Below the pieces are notes generated by a model. That model had not been told where the DNA came from. It saw only the letters and a list, made by a program, of their open reading frames with translations, and did no database searches. A program made the position numbers and the translations under genes. A DNA stretch of 64,000 nt from Acidimicrobiia bacterium (GTDB taxonomy: Bacteria > Actinomycetota > Acidimicrobiia > Acidimicrobiales > Poriferisodalaceae): assembly GCA_022822525.1 (NCBI GenBank), contig JAJEBN010000109.1:1-64000 (forward strand). The letters run 5' to 3'. Every line of letters starts with the position of its first letter. Within the stretch, counting starts at the first letter, position 1. This document shows, piece after piece, positions 17,596-27,146 of this stretch.

Positions 17596-18966
17596 TCACA
17601 CAGCAGGCGGCACGTACGGATCCTCCGCCCCCACCGGGATCAGCGGGTGCGCAGCCACGCTGTCCCAGAACGCCGCCACCGCAGCCATCACCGGCCGCTG
17701 GACCCACGTGTTGGACGGCAGGAACACATCGTGACGCTCTCGGGGGTCGTCGTAGAGGTTGAAGGCGCGCGGGATGCTGAGTTCTACCGGCGGATCGCCC
17801 ATGTACTCCTGCCAGATGAAGTGGAGCTTCCAGTGGCGCCATTTGACGGCGTGCAGCCGGTCTGCCACGAAGCACAGCACCGATTCACGCCGGGAACTGC
17901 CCGACGAGCCCTCCAGCCATGGCATCAGGTCGATGCCGTCGATGGGCCGGTCATCGGGGACTTCGGCCCCGGCGACCTTCGCCAGCGTGGTGAAGATGTC
18001 GGTGGCGTGTGCCAGCTCGTTGCTCGACCGTCCTGCGGGAATGCGGCCCGGCCAGCGGGCGATGAACGGCACCCGCAGGCTGCCCTCCATGGCGGTGAAG
18101 TACGAACCGCCCCACGGGCCGGTCCAGCCTCGCCACGGCAGGACGTCTTCTGCGCCGTTGTCGCTCGTGAAGATCACCAGGGTGTCGTCGGCAATGGCGA
18201 GCTCGTCGAGCACCCCGACGAGGCGGCCGATCCGATCGTCGGCCTCGCGGAAGGCATCGGCGAAGTCCCCCAGGCCGGTGACGCCGGCGTAGTCGGGGTG
18301 CGGCAGCGTCGGGAAGTGCGGGAAGGCCAGCGGCAGGTACACGAAGAACGGCTGCCCGTCGGAGACGCAACGACGCATGAAGTCCTCGCCCCGCCCGAAC
18401 GCCTCGGCGTCGAACAACGCTCGCTGGGTGACGTCGTAAGCGCCCACGGGTGCGGCCGGCTCGCCTCGGCGCCCTTCCAACAGCTGCTCGGGAGCCACGA
18501 CGTCGGGGTCATAGCCTGCTTCAGTGGACCACAGCGACGAGTCGTGGGTCTCGGTCAGGCCCCACCACTCGTCGAAGCCCCGCTCGTGCGGCTGGCGTCC
18601 CGGACTATCGCCCAGATGCCACTTCCCGTAGTGCCCGCACCGGTAGCCCTGCGAGGACAGCAGCTCCGCCAAGGTGATCTCCCAGCGCGTCAGACCGCTG
18701 GGCTGGCCTGGCAGCGGGATGCGGACAGTCCCAGAACGGATCGGCAGGCGGCCCGTCATCACCGCCGAACGCGACGGTGTGCACTGGGCCTCCATGTTCA
18801 TGTTGGTGAGGCGCATGCCCTCAGCGGCCAGACGGTCGATGTGCGGCGTCGGCACACCCCGCACTTCTCCGCCGCCGTAGCAGCCCAGTTCGCCGTAGCC
18901 AAGGTTGTCGACGAACACGAACAAGATGTTCGGGCGGCTGGGCTCGGCGCCAGATCGCTCAGCCAT
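17596..18966 (-). CDS. Sulfatase (arylsulfatase family)
   Basis: PNILFVFVDNLGYGELGCYGGGEVRGVPTPHIDRLAAEGMRLTNMNMEAQCTPSRSAVMTGR: C-x-P-x-R signature. Confidence 0.92.
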   Translation of the reverse strand: MAERSGAEPSRPNILFVFVDNLGYGELGCYGGGEVRGVPTPHIDRLAAEGMRLTNMNMEAQCTPSRSAVMTGRLPIRSGTVRIPLPGQPSGLTRWEITLAELLSSQGYRCGHYGKWHLGDSPGRQPHERGFDEWWGLTETHDSSLWSTEAGYDPDVVAPEQLLEGRRGEPAAPVGAYDVTQRALFDAEAFGRGEDFMRRCVSDGQPFFVYLPLAFPHFPTLPHPDYAGVTGLGDFADAFREADDRIGRLVGVLDELAIADDTLVIFTSDNGAEDVLPWRGWTGPWGGSYFTAMEGSLRVPFIARWPGRIPAGRSSNELAHATDIFTTLAKVAGAEVPDDRPIDGIDLMPWLEGSSGSSRRESVLCFVADRLHAVKWRHWKLHFIWQEYMGDPPVELSIPRAFNLYDDPRERHDVFLPSNTWVQRPVMAAVAAFWDSVAAHPLIPVGAEDPYVPPAV

Positions 18967-20035
18967 CTGCCGCAGGTGCCGAGGCCTCGGCCATCGAGGA
19001 CCCAGCAGCCAGCTCGCTCACCGGTCGGCCCCCGAGCATGGGCCCGTTGGTGTGCAGGTGGCACCACACCGTTCCGCCTGTAGCAGTGGGAATCGGTTCG
19101 GGGAACGACTCTCGGCACACGTCCATCACATGAGGGCACCGCTCGGCGAATGGGCAGCTGCCGGTCGGCGCTCGTCCGCTGGCCCCGGCTACGCCCTGGG
19201 CCAGCTCACGCCGGCGCTGCGACTTGACGTGCTGCACGGCGGGGTCGGGGTCGGGAATCGACGCCAGCAGCAGCTCGGTATAGGGATGCGTCGGGCGCTC
19301 GCAGATGTCGTCGGATTCTCCGAGCTCGACGACGCGGCTGTGGTACATGACCGCGATGCGGTGACAGGTATGGCGCACTACCGCCAGGTCGTGGGCGATC
19401 AGCAGGTACGCCGCACCGGTCTCGCGCTGGAGGCGTTCGAGCAGGTTGATGACCTGGCTCTGGGTGGAGACGTCCAGCGCCGAGACAGGCTCGTCCAGCA
19501 CCAGCAGGTCGGGCTCGGTTGCCAGCGCTCGTGCCACGGCGATGCGCTGTCGCTGGCCGCCGGAGAATTCATGGGGATACCGATCGAGGTGATGACGCTG
19601 CAGCCCGACCTGCTCGAGCAGCTCGCCGGCCCGTTCTCGCGCCGCACTCGAGTCCATGCCGAAGTGGATGCGCAAAGGCTCGGCGATGATGGCGCCGACC
19701 ACCATCGAGGGGTTCAGCGAGCCGACCGGGTCCTGGAACACCACCTGCACGGTCTTGCGGTACTCGGTGGGCACCTGGCGGCCGAACCCGGTGACGTCGA
19801 AGTCGCCGAGCCGTATCGAGCCGCTCTCGGGCCGCAGGAAGCGCAGCACGGCACGGCCGAGCGTGGTCTTGCCCGACCCCGACTCCCCCACCAGCCCGAG
19901 TGTGTCGCCGGCGTCGATCTGCAGCGACACGTGCTGCACCGCCCGGACTTCGGGCAGCTTCTGCCAGGGCAGCGCACCGCGCCCGCCCGGAAAGACGATC
20001 GTCACGTCGTCGATGTCCAGCAGCGGTTCGCTCAC
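18959..20035 (-). CDS. Oligopeptide/dipeptide ABC transporter ATP-binding protein (OppF/DppF-like)
   Basis: GESGSGKTTLGRAVLRFL...EFSGGQRQRIAVARALATEPDLLVLDEPVSALDVS...C-terminal GSCPFAERCPHVMDVC. Confidence 0.92.
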   Translation of the reverse strand: MSEPLLDIDDVTIVFPGGRGALPWQKLPEVRAVQHVSLQIDAGDTLGLVGESGSGKTTLGRAVLRFLRPESGSIRLGDFDVTGFGRQVPTEYRKTVQVVFQDPVGSLNPSMVVGAIIAEPLRIHFGMDSSAARERAGELLEQVGLQRHHLDRYPHEFSGGQRQRIAVARALATEPDLLVLDEPVSALDVSTQSQVINLLERLQRETGAAYLLIAHDLAVVRHTCHRIAVMYHSRVVELGESDDICERPTHPYTELLLASIPDPDPAVQHVKSQRRRELAQGVAGASGRAPTGSCPFAERCPHVMDVCRESFPEPIPTATGGTVWCHLHTNGPMLGGRPVSELAAGSSMAEASAPAADG

Positions 20036-22086
20036 GCTGGCTCCCCTTCGCCGGTCGGCTGCTCCCATCCTGCGATGGCAACGACCGCAGCGTGCTGCAC
20101 GCCGCGCAGTTCGAGCTCGTGGCTGCGCTCGCAGCGTGTGAGCGATGCACCGAGCTGCCGGAGATCCACGGGGCCGCGTCGGCATTCGATTGCCTCATAG
20201 GGACAGCGGTCGGCGAAGTGACACCGGTCGGGCCATTCCCACGGCGGCGGGACGACGCCCGGAATGGTGGGCAGATCGCCCGAGCGCGGCTCATTGCGCG
20301 GGATCGCCGCGATGAGGCCTTCGGTGTAAGGGTGGCGCGGCGTGGCGAAGACATCGGTCAGGCGGCCTGTCTCGACAATCTCGCCCGCATACATGACCGC
20401 GACCCGGTCCGCCAGATCGGCCACGACCCCCAGGTCGTGGGTGATCAACAGCACCGACACGCCACGCGACCGGGCCAGCTCGCCCACCAGATCAAGCATC
20501 TGGCCCTGCACGGTCACGTCCAGCGCCGTCGTGGGCTCATCCGCGATCAGCAGTTTCGGCTCGCACGACAGCGCCATGGCGATCATGACCCGCTGCGCCA
20601 TGCCACCGGAAAACTGATGGGGAAACGCATCGATGCGCTTGTGGGGATCGGGGATGCCGACTTCGGCGAAGAGCTCGATGGCCCGCTCGCGGGCTTCGCG
20701 CTTGGACATGCCCAGGTGGACACGCAGCGGTTCGGCGACCTGGCGACCCACCGTGTAGGCCGGGTTCAACGCTGCCGATGGCTCCTGAAAGATGATGCCG
20801 ATCTCCCGGCCGCGGATCCATCGGAGATCGTTGAAGTCCATCCCGACCAGTTCCCGGCCGTCCAGCACGATCGACTCGGCGCTGGCCTGGCCCGGGTCGG
20901 GCACCAAGCCCATCAGCGACAGTCCCGTGATGGTCTTGCCCGATCCCGACTCGCCGACGAGCGCCATCACCTCGCCACGGCCGATGTCGAGGTTGACGTC
21001 GCGGACGACGGTCATGTCGGTGCCCTCGCCGGGCTTGGGGAAGACGATGTCAAGCCCTCGCAGGCTCAGCAGGGGGTCGTCGCTCCCAGGCGGCCGTGGA
21101 GGTGCTGCTGCCGCGCTGCGCTCTTTGGGCACGACGTCGCCGACGCCGACGCGCCCGCCGCGGGCCTCGCGGGCGAACGCATCGCGCAAGCCATCGCCGA
21201 AGACGTTGAATGCCACCACGGTGAGGAAGATGGCGATCCCTGGCGGGATGGCGGGCCAGATCGTGCGGTCGATGCTGAGCTCAGCGTCACGCAGCATGCG
21301 GCCCCAGCTCGCTTGGCTGGCATCGGCGCCGATGCCCAGGAAGCTGAGCGCTGCCTCGGCCAGCACCGCTTGGGCGAACAGCAGCGTGGTCTGCACGATC
21401 AGCGGCGGCGCGACATTGGGCAGGATGTGCCGCCACATGACCCGCCGGTCCGAGGCTCCCGCCGCTCGGGCGCCGTCGACGTAGAACTCCTCGCGGGCTG
21501 CGAAGACCTCCGCCCGCACCAAGCGGGTGATGATCATCGAGAACACCAGGCCGATCGCCAGCATGGCGTTGGTGAGCCCCGTGCCGAGGCCAGTGATGAT
21601 GGCCATCGCCATCACCACGGCAGGCACCGCCACGACGATCTCGACGAACCGCATCCCGATCCGGTCGGCCCAGCCGCGGAAGTAGCCGATGGCCAGCCCG
21701 AACGGCACACCGATCACGAGCGCCACCAACACCGCTTCGGCCCCTGCAATCAGGGCATAGCGCGCCCCGAAGAAGATGCGCGTCAGGATGTCCCGGCCGA
21801 CGTGGTCCGTGCCGAGCACGTAGCCCGCCTCGCCCGGGCTGAACAGGATGTCCTGGAAGCGGGTGGCGAACGTCTCGTCGTGCGAAGTGAGCAGCGGGGC
21901 GAAGATCGCCGCGATCACCACGAGGACCAGGTAGATCGCCCCCGCCATTGCCACCTTGTTGCGCAGCAGGCGAGCCCAGAACCGGCTCCGGGTGGCACCC
22001 GCAGCCGACTCCTGGGGCACGGGCGCGGGGCTCGCAAGCGCGCCTGCGTCGGCGGAACCGCCCAGCCCGGCGAGTGCGTCGCTCAC
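20032..22086 (-). CDS. Fused ABC transporter permease (OppC/DppC-like) + ATP-binding protein (OppD/DppD-like)
   Basis: N-terminal permease ...GTDHVGRDILTRIFFGARYALIAGAEAVLVALVIGVPFGL...EEFYVDGARAAGASDRRVMWRHILPNVAPPLIV; C-terminal NBD ...GESGSGKTITGLSLMGL...[34 protein letters not shown] in one frame. Confidence 0.93.
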   Translation of the reverse strand: MSDALAGLGGSADAGALASPAPVPQESAAGATRSRFWARLLRNKVAMAGAIYLVLVVIAAIFAPLLTSHDETFATRFQDILFSPGEAGYVLGTDHVGRDILTRIFFGARYALIAGAEAVLVALVIGVPFGLAIGYFRGWADRIGMRFVEIVVAVPAVVMAMAIITGLGTGLTNAMLAIGLVFSMIITRLVRAEVFAAREEFYVDGARAAGASDRRVMWRHILPNVAPPLIVQTTLLFAQAVLAEAALSFLGIGADASQASWGRMLRDAELSIDRTIWPAIPPGIAIFLTVVAFNVFGDGLRDAFAREARGGRVGVGDVVPKERSAAAAPPRPPGSDDPLLSLRGLDIVFPKPGEGTDMTVVRDVNLDIGRGEVMALVGESGSGKTITGLSLMGLVPDPGQASAESIVLDGRELVGMDFNDLRWIRGREIGIIFQEPSAALNPAYTVGRQVAEPLRVHLGMSKREARERAIELFAEVGIPDPHKRIDAFPHQFSGGMAQRVMIAMALSCEPKLLIADEPTTALDVTVQGQMLDLVGELARSRGVSVLLITHDLGVVADLADRVAVMYAGEIVETGRLTDVFATPRHPYTEGLIAAIPRNEPRSGDLPTIPGVVPPPWEWPDRCHFADRCPYEAIECRRGPVDLRQLGASLTRCERSHELELRGVQHAAVVAIAGWEQPTGEGEPA

Positions 22087-23027
22087 TCCGGCCTCACCTT
22101 CGGGTTCAGCCAGGCGTAGCTGAGATCCAGCACAATGTTGACGACGACCACCACCGCTGCGGTGACTATGACGAATCCGAGCAGTGCGGGCATGTTCTGG
22201 CGCAGGATGGCGTCGACCCCGAAACGGCCGAGCCCCGGCACGTTGAACACGAATTCGACGAAGATTGACCCGCCGATCAGCGCCGAGGTCTGAAAGCCCG
22301 CCAGCGTCACCACCGGGATCGCCGCGTTGCGAATGGCGTGACGCGACACCACGCGGCGCACCGGCAGTCCTTTGGCCAGCGCCGTGCGCACGTAGTCACG
22401 CTGAAGCACTCCGATCATCGACGAGCGCGCCTGCCGGGCGATCGCCGCCGATGCCGAGATCCCCAGCGCCACGCACGGCAGGATCAGGGCCTCGACCCAC
22501 CTGGCGAGCGAGTCGGGCCGGGTCGTGGGCCAGATGGCCGGCAGCCACTGCAGCTTGACGCCGACGTAGTAGGCGAGCACCAGGCCGATCCAGAAGTTGG
22601 GCACCGCCAGACCCAGTGACGAGGCAACCGTGATCGTGCGGTCGGGCCATCTTCCGGCCTTGAGCGCCGCCAGCACGCCGAAGGCGCTGCCGATGGCTAG
22701 GGCCACAATCAGCGAGCCGAACACCATCGACAGCGTGACGGGGATGCGATCACGCAGCTCGGTGGTGATCTCCTCGCCGTTGAACCAGTTCGTGCCGAGA
22801 TCCCCGACGACTGCGCTGTTCAGCCAGTCCCAGTACTGCACCACGAGCGGGCGGTCGATGCCCAGCTCGGCGCGTTTCTCAGCCAGCGACTCCAGGTCGG
22901 CGTCGTCGCCCATGATGGTGGCTGCCGGGTCGACCGGGTTGAGCTGGGCCAAGAAGAACACCAGCGTGGCGACCATGAGCATCAGCGGGATCGCCGCGAG
23001 GATTCGACTGACCAGCAGTCGAAGCAC
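22083..23027 (-). CDS. Oligopeptide/dipeptide ABC transporter permease (OppB/DppB-like)
   Basis: Hydrophobic, ...VSRHAIRNAAIPVVTLAGFQTSALIGGSIFVEFVFNVPGLGRFGVDAILRQNMPALLGFV. Confidence 0.92.
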   Translation of the reverse strand: MLRLLVSRILAAIPLMLMVATLVFFLAQLNPVDPAATIMGDDADLESLAEKRAELGIDRPLVVQYWDWLNSAVVGDLGTNWFNGEEITTELRDRIPVTLSMVFGSLIVALAIGSAFGVLAALKAGRWPDRTITVASSLGLAVPNFWIGLVLAYYVGVKLQWLPAIWPTTRPDSLARWVEALILPCVALGISASAAIARQARSSMIGVLQRDYVRTALAKGLPVRRVVSRHAIRNAAIPVVTLAGFQTSALIGGSIFVEFVFNVPGLGRFGVDAILRQNMPALLGFVIVTAAVVVVVNIVLDLSYAWLNPKVRPE

Positions 23028-23056
23028 CTAGCACCCCCGTGTTCTGCAACGGCACT

Positions 23057-23091
23057 CGTGGCGACCGGGCCGTTGCGACCCGGCCGCCACG
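23057..23091 (-). other. Intergenic hairpin between SBP and permease genes
   Basis: CGTGGC-ga-CCGGG-(9 nt)-CCCGG-cc-GCCACG inverted repeat. Confidence 0.6.
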
Positions 23092-23113
23092 TCGGTGTGC
23101 CGTCTGCGATGAG

Positions 23114-23142
23114 CCGTCAACGACGCGAAAGCTAGTTGACGG
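23114..23142 (-). other. Second intergenic inverted repeat between SBP and permease genes
   Basis: CCGTCAAC-(13 nt)-GTTGACGG perfect 8-bp arms. Confidence 0.55.
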
Positions 23143-23165
23143 TCCGAGTGCGTGAAGTCCGGCCC

Positions 23166-24857
23166 TTAGCCGTCGATCCTGACGCCGTACGGCATCGGCG
23201 CCTGCATGTTCAGTCCCAGTGACACGCCGGTCACGTACGGGGCGTACAGGGCGTTCTGACCGCCGTGAGCCAGCGGCATCACCACACCGCGGTCGATGAG
23301 GCCCTCCATGACGGCGGCGTAGAACTCGTAGCTCTCTTCCGCCGACGGCGCATTCAGCGCTTCGACCAGTGTGGCTTCGAGGTCGTCGAGGTCTTCGAGG
23401 CCGAATGCGTTGAAGCGGCCGGCCTCTCCCATGAACTTGCCCAGGTCACGCGCCGGATGCACCAACAGGTCGCGGAACCACGAGATGCCCCACTGGGCCG
23501 AGGCAGTGCCGGGGCCCAGCTCGCCGTTGTTGATCTGGATCAGATCGATGTTGATGCCTGACGCTCCCAGCATCTGCACCACGAACTCCACGATCGGGTT
23601 GATGGCCGGCATGATCGGCATGCGGATGGTCATCCCGTCGGGGTAGCCCGCCTCAGCCAGCAGGCGCCGCGCCTCGTCGGGGTCGTAGGTGTACTTGGTG
23701 TCCAGCTCGGGCACGTTGAACTGGCTGAACGCCGGCGGGTAGATACCGCCGAGGCTGTCCGCCTTGCCGAAGTGCATCGCGTCCGCGTACGCGTCACGGT
23801 CCAGCGAGAGCAGGATCGCCCTCCGCACCCGCTCGTCGGCGAGCGGCGAGTCGAACTCGCCGGCACGATCGGTGACGATGAGATAGGCGAAGAAGTTCGG
23901 CACCGAGATCAGCACGTTCCCGGCCTCCACGCCTGCGTCAATCTGCGCGTCACGGGTGGTGGACATGATGTCGGCCTCGCCGGTCAGCAGCGCGTTCAGG
24001 CGTGCGTTGTTGTCGGGCACAGCGGTCACCGTCACGGTTTCGACGCCCTGATCAGCCGGATTCCAGTAGTTCGGGTTGAGGTGGTACACCTCGGTCACGC
24101 CGGCCTGGCTGTCCGCATCGGACCAGATCCACGGCCCCGAACCCTGCGGGTCACGGGTGAGGTCGCGGCCGTCGAGCGCGTTCGGGCTGATCATCATGCC
24201 CATCACCATCGACATCTCCAGCGGGAACTGCGGTGCGGGCACCGAGAACTCGACTTCGAAGGTGGTGTCATCGATCACACGGGCGTCGACAAAAGCCGCC
24301 CATGTGGCTGCGTTCGGATTGCCCGGGAACGTGGCGTGATAGTGCATGTTGGCTACGGCGACGTCTGCGTCGAATGCTGCGCCGTCGTGGAACACCACGT
24401 CGTCACGCACGGTGAACCGCCATACGTTTGCCGACGGCTGCGTCCATGAGGTGGCGAGCGACGGCGCCAGGCTGAAGTCGTTGCGCTGGCGGGTGAGCGT
24501 GTCGTAGGCCGGGTAGTGGTACGCGCTCTGTGCCGACTGCGAGGCGGCCGGGTTGAAACTCGTCACCGGGGAGAACTCGACCATGCGAAGCGTGCCCTCG
24601 GGTGGCGGCAGCGGCGCTTGGGTCGTCGCCACTGCGCCTTGGGTGGTGGTGGTCTGCTCGACCGCTGCGATGGTCACCTGCGTCTGTGCCTGCGTCGTGG
24701 CAGGCGCCGGCGCTGCCGTCGTCGCCGGCGCTGCAGTCGTCGCCGACGCCGTTCCCGACCCGGAGTCCGAGTCACCGCCGCCGCAGGCGCTTGCTGCAAG
24801 CACGAATGCCAGCAGCACGGTCATGAGGCGCATCACACGCCGCGTAGGCCCTCTCAC
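23166..24857 (-). CDS. ABC transporter substrate-binding lipoprotein (SBP_bac_5 family)
   Basis: LLAFVLAASACGGGDSDS lipobox, Thr/Ala/Gln-rich linker, ...YDTLTRQRNDFSLAPSLATSWTQPSANVWRFTVRDDVVFHDGAAFDADV. Confidence 0.92.
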   Translation of the reverse strand: MRGPTRRVMRLMTVLLAFVLAASACGGGDSDSGSGTASATTAAPATTAAPAPATTQAQTQVTIAAVEQTTTTQGAVATTQAPLPPPEGTLRMVEFSPVTSFNPAASQSAQSAYHYPAYDTLTRQRNDFSLAPSLATSWTQPSANVWRFTVRDDVVFHDGAAFDADVAVANMHYHATFPGNPNAATWAAFVDARVIDDTTFEVEFSVPAPQFPLEMSMVMGMMISPNALDGRDLTRDPQGSGPWIWSDADSQAGVTEVYHLNPNYWNPADQGVETVTVTAVPDNNARLNALLTGEADIMSTTRDAQIDAGVEAGNVLISVPNFFAYLIVTDRAGEFDSPLADERVRRAILLSLDRDAYADAMHFGKADSLGGIYPPAFSQFNVPELDTKYTYDPDEARRLLAEAGYPDGMTIRMPIMPAINPIVEFVVQMLGASGINIDLIQINNGELGPGTASAQWGISWFRDLLVHPARDLGKFMGEAGRFNAFGLEDLDDLEATLVEALNAPSAEESYEFYAAVMEGLIDRGVVMPLAHGGQNALYAPYVTGVSLGLNMQAPMPYGVRIDG

Positions 24858-24980
24858 GAGATTGCCCTCCCAGATTTCAGGCGCCGCCCCCTGAAGTCCA
24901 CGGCGCTAGCCAATTGGCTGCACGATAGTGAGACTGCGACGTGCCGCGCGCCGCAAGACGCGGCGATTGCGTAACGGTTG

Positions 24981-26207
24981 TCAGTCGACGACGATGGGGA
25001 TCGACCGCGGTCCTCGAATCTGGCCGGTGGACCAGGTGACGTCAGCCCCGGGGGCGATCGAGTACTCCGGGATGTGCCGCAGCCAGGTCTCGAGCGCAAC
25101 CTCCATCTCCAAGCGGGCCAGATTCGAGCCGATACAGCGGTGAATGCCAGCCCCGAAGGCGATGTGGCGGTTCTCGCCCCGGTCGATCACGACCTCGTCG
25201 GCCCGCTCGAACCGCTCTGGGTCGCGGCACCCGATGGGGAACGTCATCATGACGTGATCCCCCGCCTTCATCTCGACGCCGTTCACCTCGGTGTCAGTGG
25301 TGACCCGCCGGGCGACATTCACCGGCGCGTAGGCCCGGAGGAACTCCTCCATGGCCGTGGGCAGCAACTCGGGTTCGGCGATGAGCCTGCGGCGGTCGTC
25401 GTCGTGGACGGCCAGGTGCCACAGCGCAGCGCCGATCGAGCTCCAAGTGGTGTCGATGCCCGCGATGAGCTGCAGCACCAGCATCCGCTCGATGAGGTGA
25501 TCCGGCAACGGCTCACCGCCCATCTCGGTCGTGACCAGGTGGCTGATCAGATCGTCGCCGGGCACCGCTCGCCGCTCCGCCATGACCTTGGCCATGTACT
25601 CGCGCACCTCGATGATCGCCTGCTGCATCACGGCGCCATCGCTGGGACCGACGGAGAGGATGTCGAAGATCCAGGCTCGGAACTTGTCGCCGTCAGCAGG
25701 GTCGATGCCCAAGATGGCTGCGATCGCTCCGACCGGGATGTGTTGGCTGTAGTCGACGGCTGCGTCACCGCGACCCTGCGAGGCGATGGCAGCGGCCCGT
25801 GCCTCGCAGTCGGCGGCAACGTGGCTGCGCCAGCCCTCGATGCGTCGGGGAGCGAAGAACGGCAACAGCGTGCGGCGGATCTCCATGTGATCGGGCGGAT
25901 CGGTGTTGATCGGCGGGAAGTAGCCCCGGTCGACGGTCCCGCCGCGGCGGATGCCGTGATGCATGTTCGAGAACGTCACCGTGTCGCCGGCGATTCCGAC
26001 GATGTCGTCATAGTTCAACGGCAGCCACACGCCCTCGTTGAACCGCTCTGAATGGCCCATCGGGCAGCGATCGCGCAGGTCCTCCCAGATGGGGAACGGG
26101 TCATTCACCCACGCGGGGTCGTTGAAGTCCCAGTCGGTGGCGAAGTCGTCCACGGGCGGGATGGCGGACGCCGCGCCGTCGGCGACCGAGTCGTCGGTGT
26201 AGGTCAT
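24981..26207 (-). CDS. Cytochrome P450
   Basis: FGAGIHRCIGSNLARLEM heme-ligand motif; LIAGIDTTWSSIG I-helix; RRVTTDTEVNGVEMKAGDHV. Confidence 0.94.
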   Translation of the reverse strand: MTYTDDSVADGAASAIPPVDDFATDWDFNDPAWVNDPFPIWEDLRDRCPMGHSERFNEGVWLPLNYDDIVGIAGDTVTFSNMHHGIRRGGTVDRGYFPPINTDPPDHMEIRRTLLPFFAPRRIEGWRSHVAADCEARAAAIASQGRGDAAVDYSQHIPVGAIAAILGIDPADGDKFRAWIFDILSVGPSDGAVMQQAIIEVREYMAKVMAERRAVPGDDLISHLVTTEMGGEPLPDHLIERMLVLQLIAGIDTTWSSIGAALWHLAVHDDDRRRLIAEPELLPTAMEEFLRAYAPVNVARRVTTDTEVNGVEMKAGDHVMMTFPIGCRDPERFERADEVVIDRGENRHIAFGAGIHRCIGSNLARLEMEVALETWLRHIPEYSIAPGADVTWSTGQIRGPRSIPIVVD

Positions 26208-26236
26208 CGCAGTGCTCGGATCCTCGAACTCGCCGA

Positions 26237-27082
26237 TCAGACTGGACGGTCGCCGGCCAGCGTGACCCGCTCCATCCGGCGATGCAGACCGCCATGATCG
26301 GGTACCGCGTAGTGCTGGGTGCAGCGGTTGTCCCACTGGGCGATCGAACCCGGACGCCAGCGGAACCTGCACTGGAACTCCGGCGTGCTGGCCTGGTCGT
26401 AGAGGAGGTACCGCAGGTCGCGGCATTCGGCGGGCGTCATACCGTCGATGGTGAGCGTGAACGTCCGGTTCACATAGAGGCTCTTGCGGCCGGTCACCGG
26501 GTGCGTGCGCACGATCGGGTGCTTCTGGTCGGGGAAGCGCTCGGCCGTCTCGGCCCGTTCGGACTCGCTCATCGACTTGCCGAACGCCTTGACGTACGAA
26601 TGGATGGCGTAACGCCCGTCGATCTGCTCTTTGACCTGGTCGGGAAGCGTCTCGTAAGCGAGTTCCATGTTCGCCCAGCAGGTGTCGCCGCCGTGCGGCG
26701 GGATGACGCGGCCCAGCAGCACCGAGCCCAGCGGGGGGCACTCGCGAAAGGTGACATCGGAGTGCCAGGTTTCCGCCGCCTGGAACTTCTCCGCTGTCGA
26801 TTCGAGCACGATGATCTCGGGGTGCTTCTCCGCGTTGCGTGTGAAGGGGTGGACCTCGAGCTCGCCGAAGGCCCGCACGTATGCCACATGCTGGGCCTGA
26901 GTCAGGTCCTGGTCGCGGAAGAACAACACCTTGTGGTCCATCCAGGCAGCGTGCAGCTCGGCGATCAGCTCATCGTCGAGCTCACGCAGGTCGACACCGG
27001 GGATCTCCGCACCGATCGTGCCGGTCAGCGGCTCGACCCGGATGCGGTTGTAGTCCTGCGGTTGCACGGCGTTGATACGCAC
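26237..27082 (-). CDS. TauD/TfdA-family Fe(II)/2-oxoglutarate dioxygenase
   Basis: GTIGAEIPGVDLRELDDELIAELHAAWMDHKVLFFRDQDL...ETWHSDVTF...WDNRCTQHYAVPDHGGLHRRMERVTLAGDRP. Confidence 0.92.
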   Translation of the reverse strand: MRINAVQPQDYNRIRVEPLTGTIGAEIPGVDLRELDDELIAELHAAWMDHKVLFFRDQDLTQAQHVAYVRAFGELEVHPFTRNAEKHPEIIVLESTAEKFQAAETWHSDVTFRECPPLGSVLLGRVIPPHGGDTCWANMELAYETLPDQVKEQIDGRYAIHSYVKAFGKSMSESERAETAERFPDQKHPIVRTHPVTGRKSLYVNRTFTLTIDGMTPAECRDLRYLLYDQASTPEFQCRFRWRPGSIAQWDNRCTQHYAVPDHGGLHRRMERVTLAGDRPV

Positions 27083-27146
27083 GTCGGTTCCCCTCTGCAG
27101 CCGTCCGCGGCCTTCCGCCGCTGCGCTCTGGCTCTAGATTAGCCGT

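Noticed and set aside
19900-22119. 739-aa plus-strand ORF antisense to the ABC transporter genes
   Set aside because: Typical high-GC antisense ORF (His/Arg/Ala/Gly-biased composition, no domain); minus-strand frame encodes recognisable ABC proteins.
24600-24790. Thr/Ala/Gln repeat-rich stretch in the SBP gene, considered as a possible repeat element
   Set aside because: It is the low-complexity linker following the lipobox of a secreted lipoprotein, common in actinobacterial SBPs.
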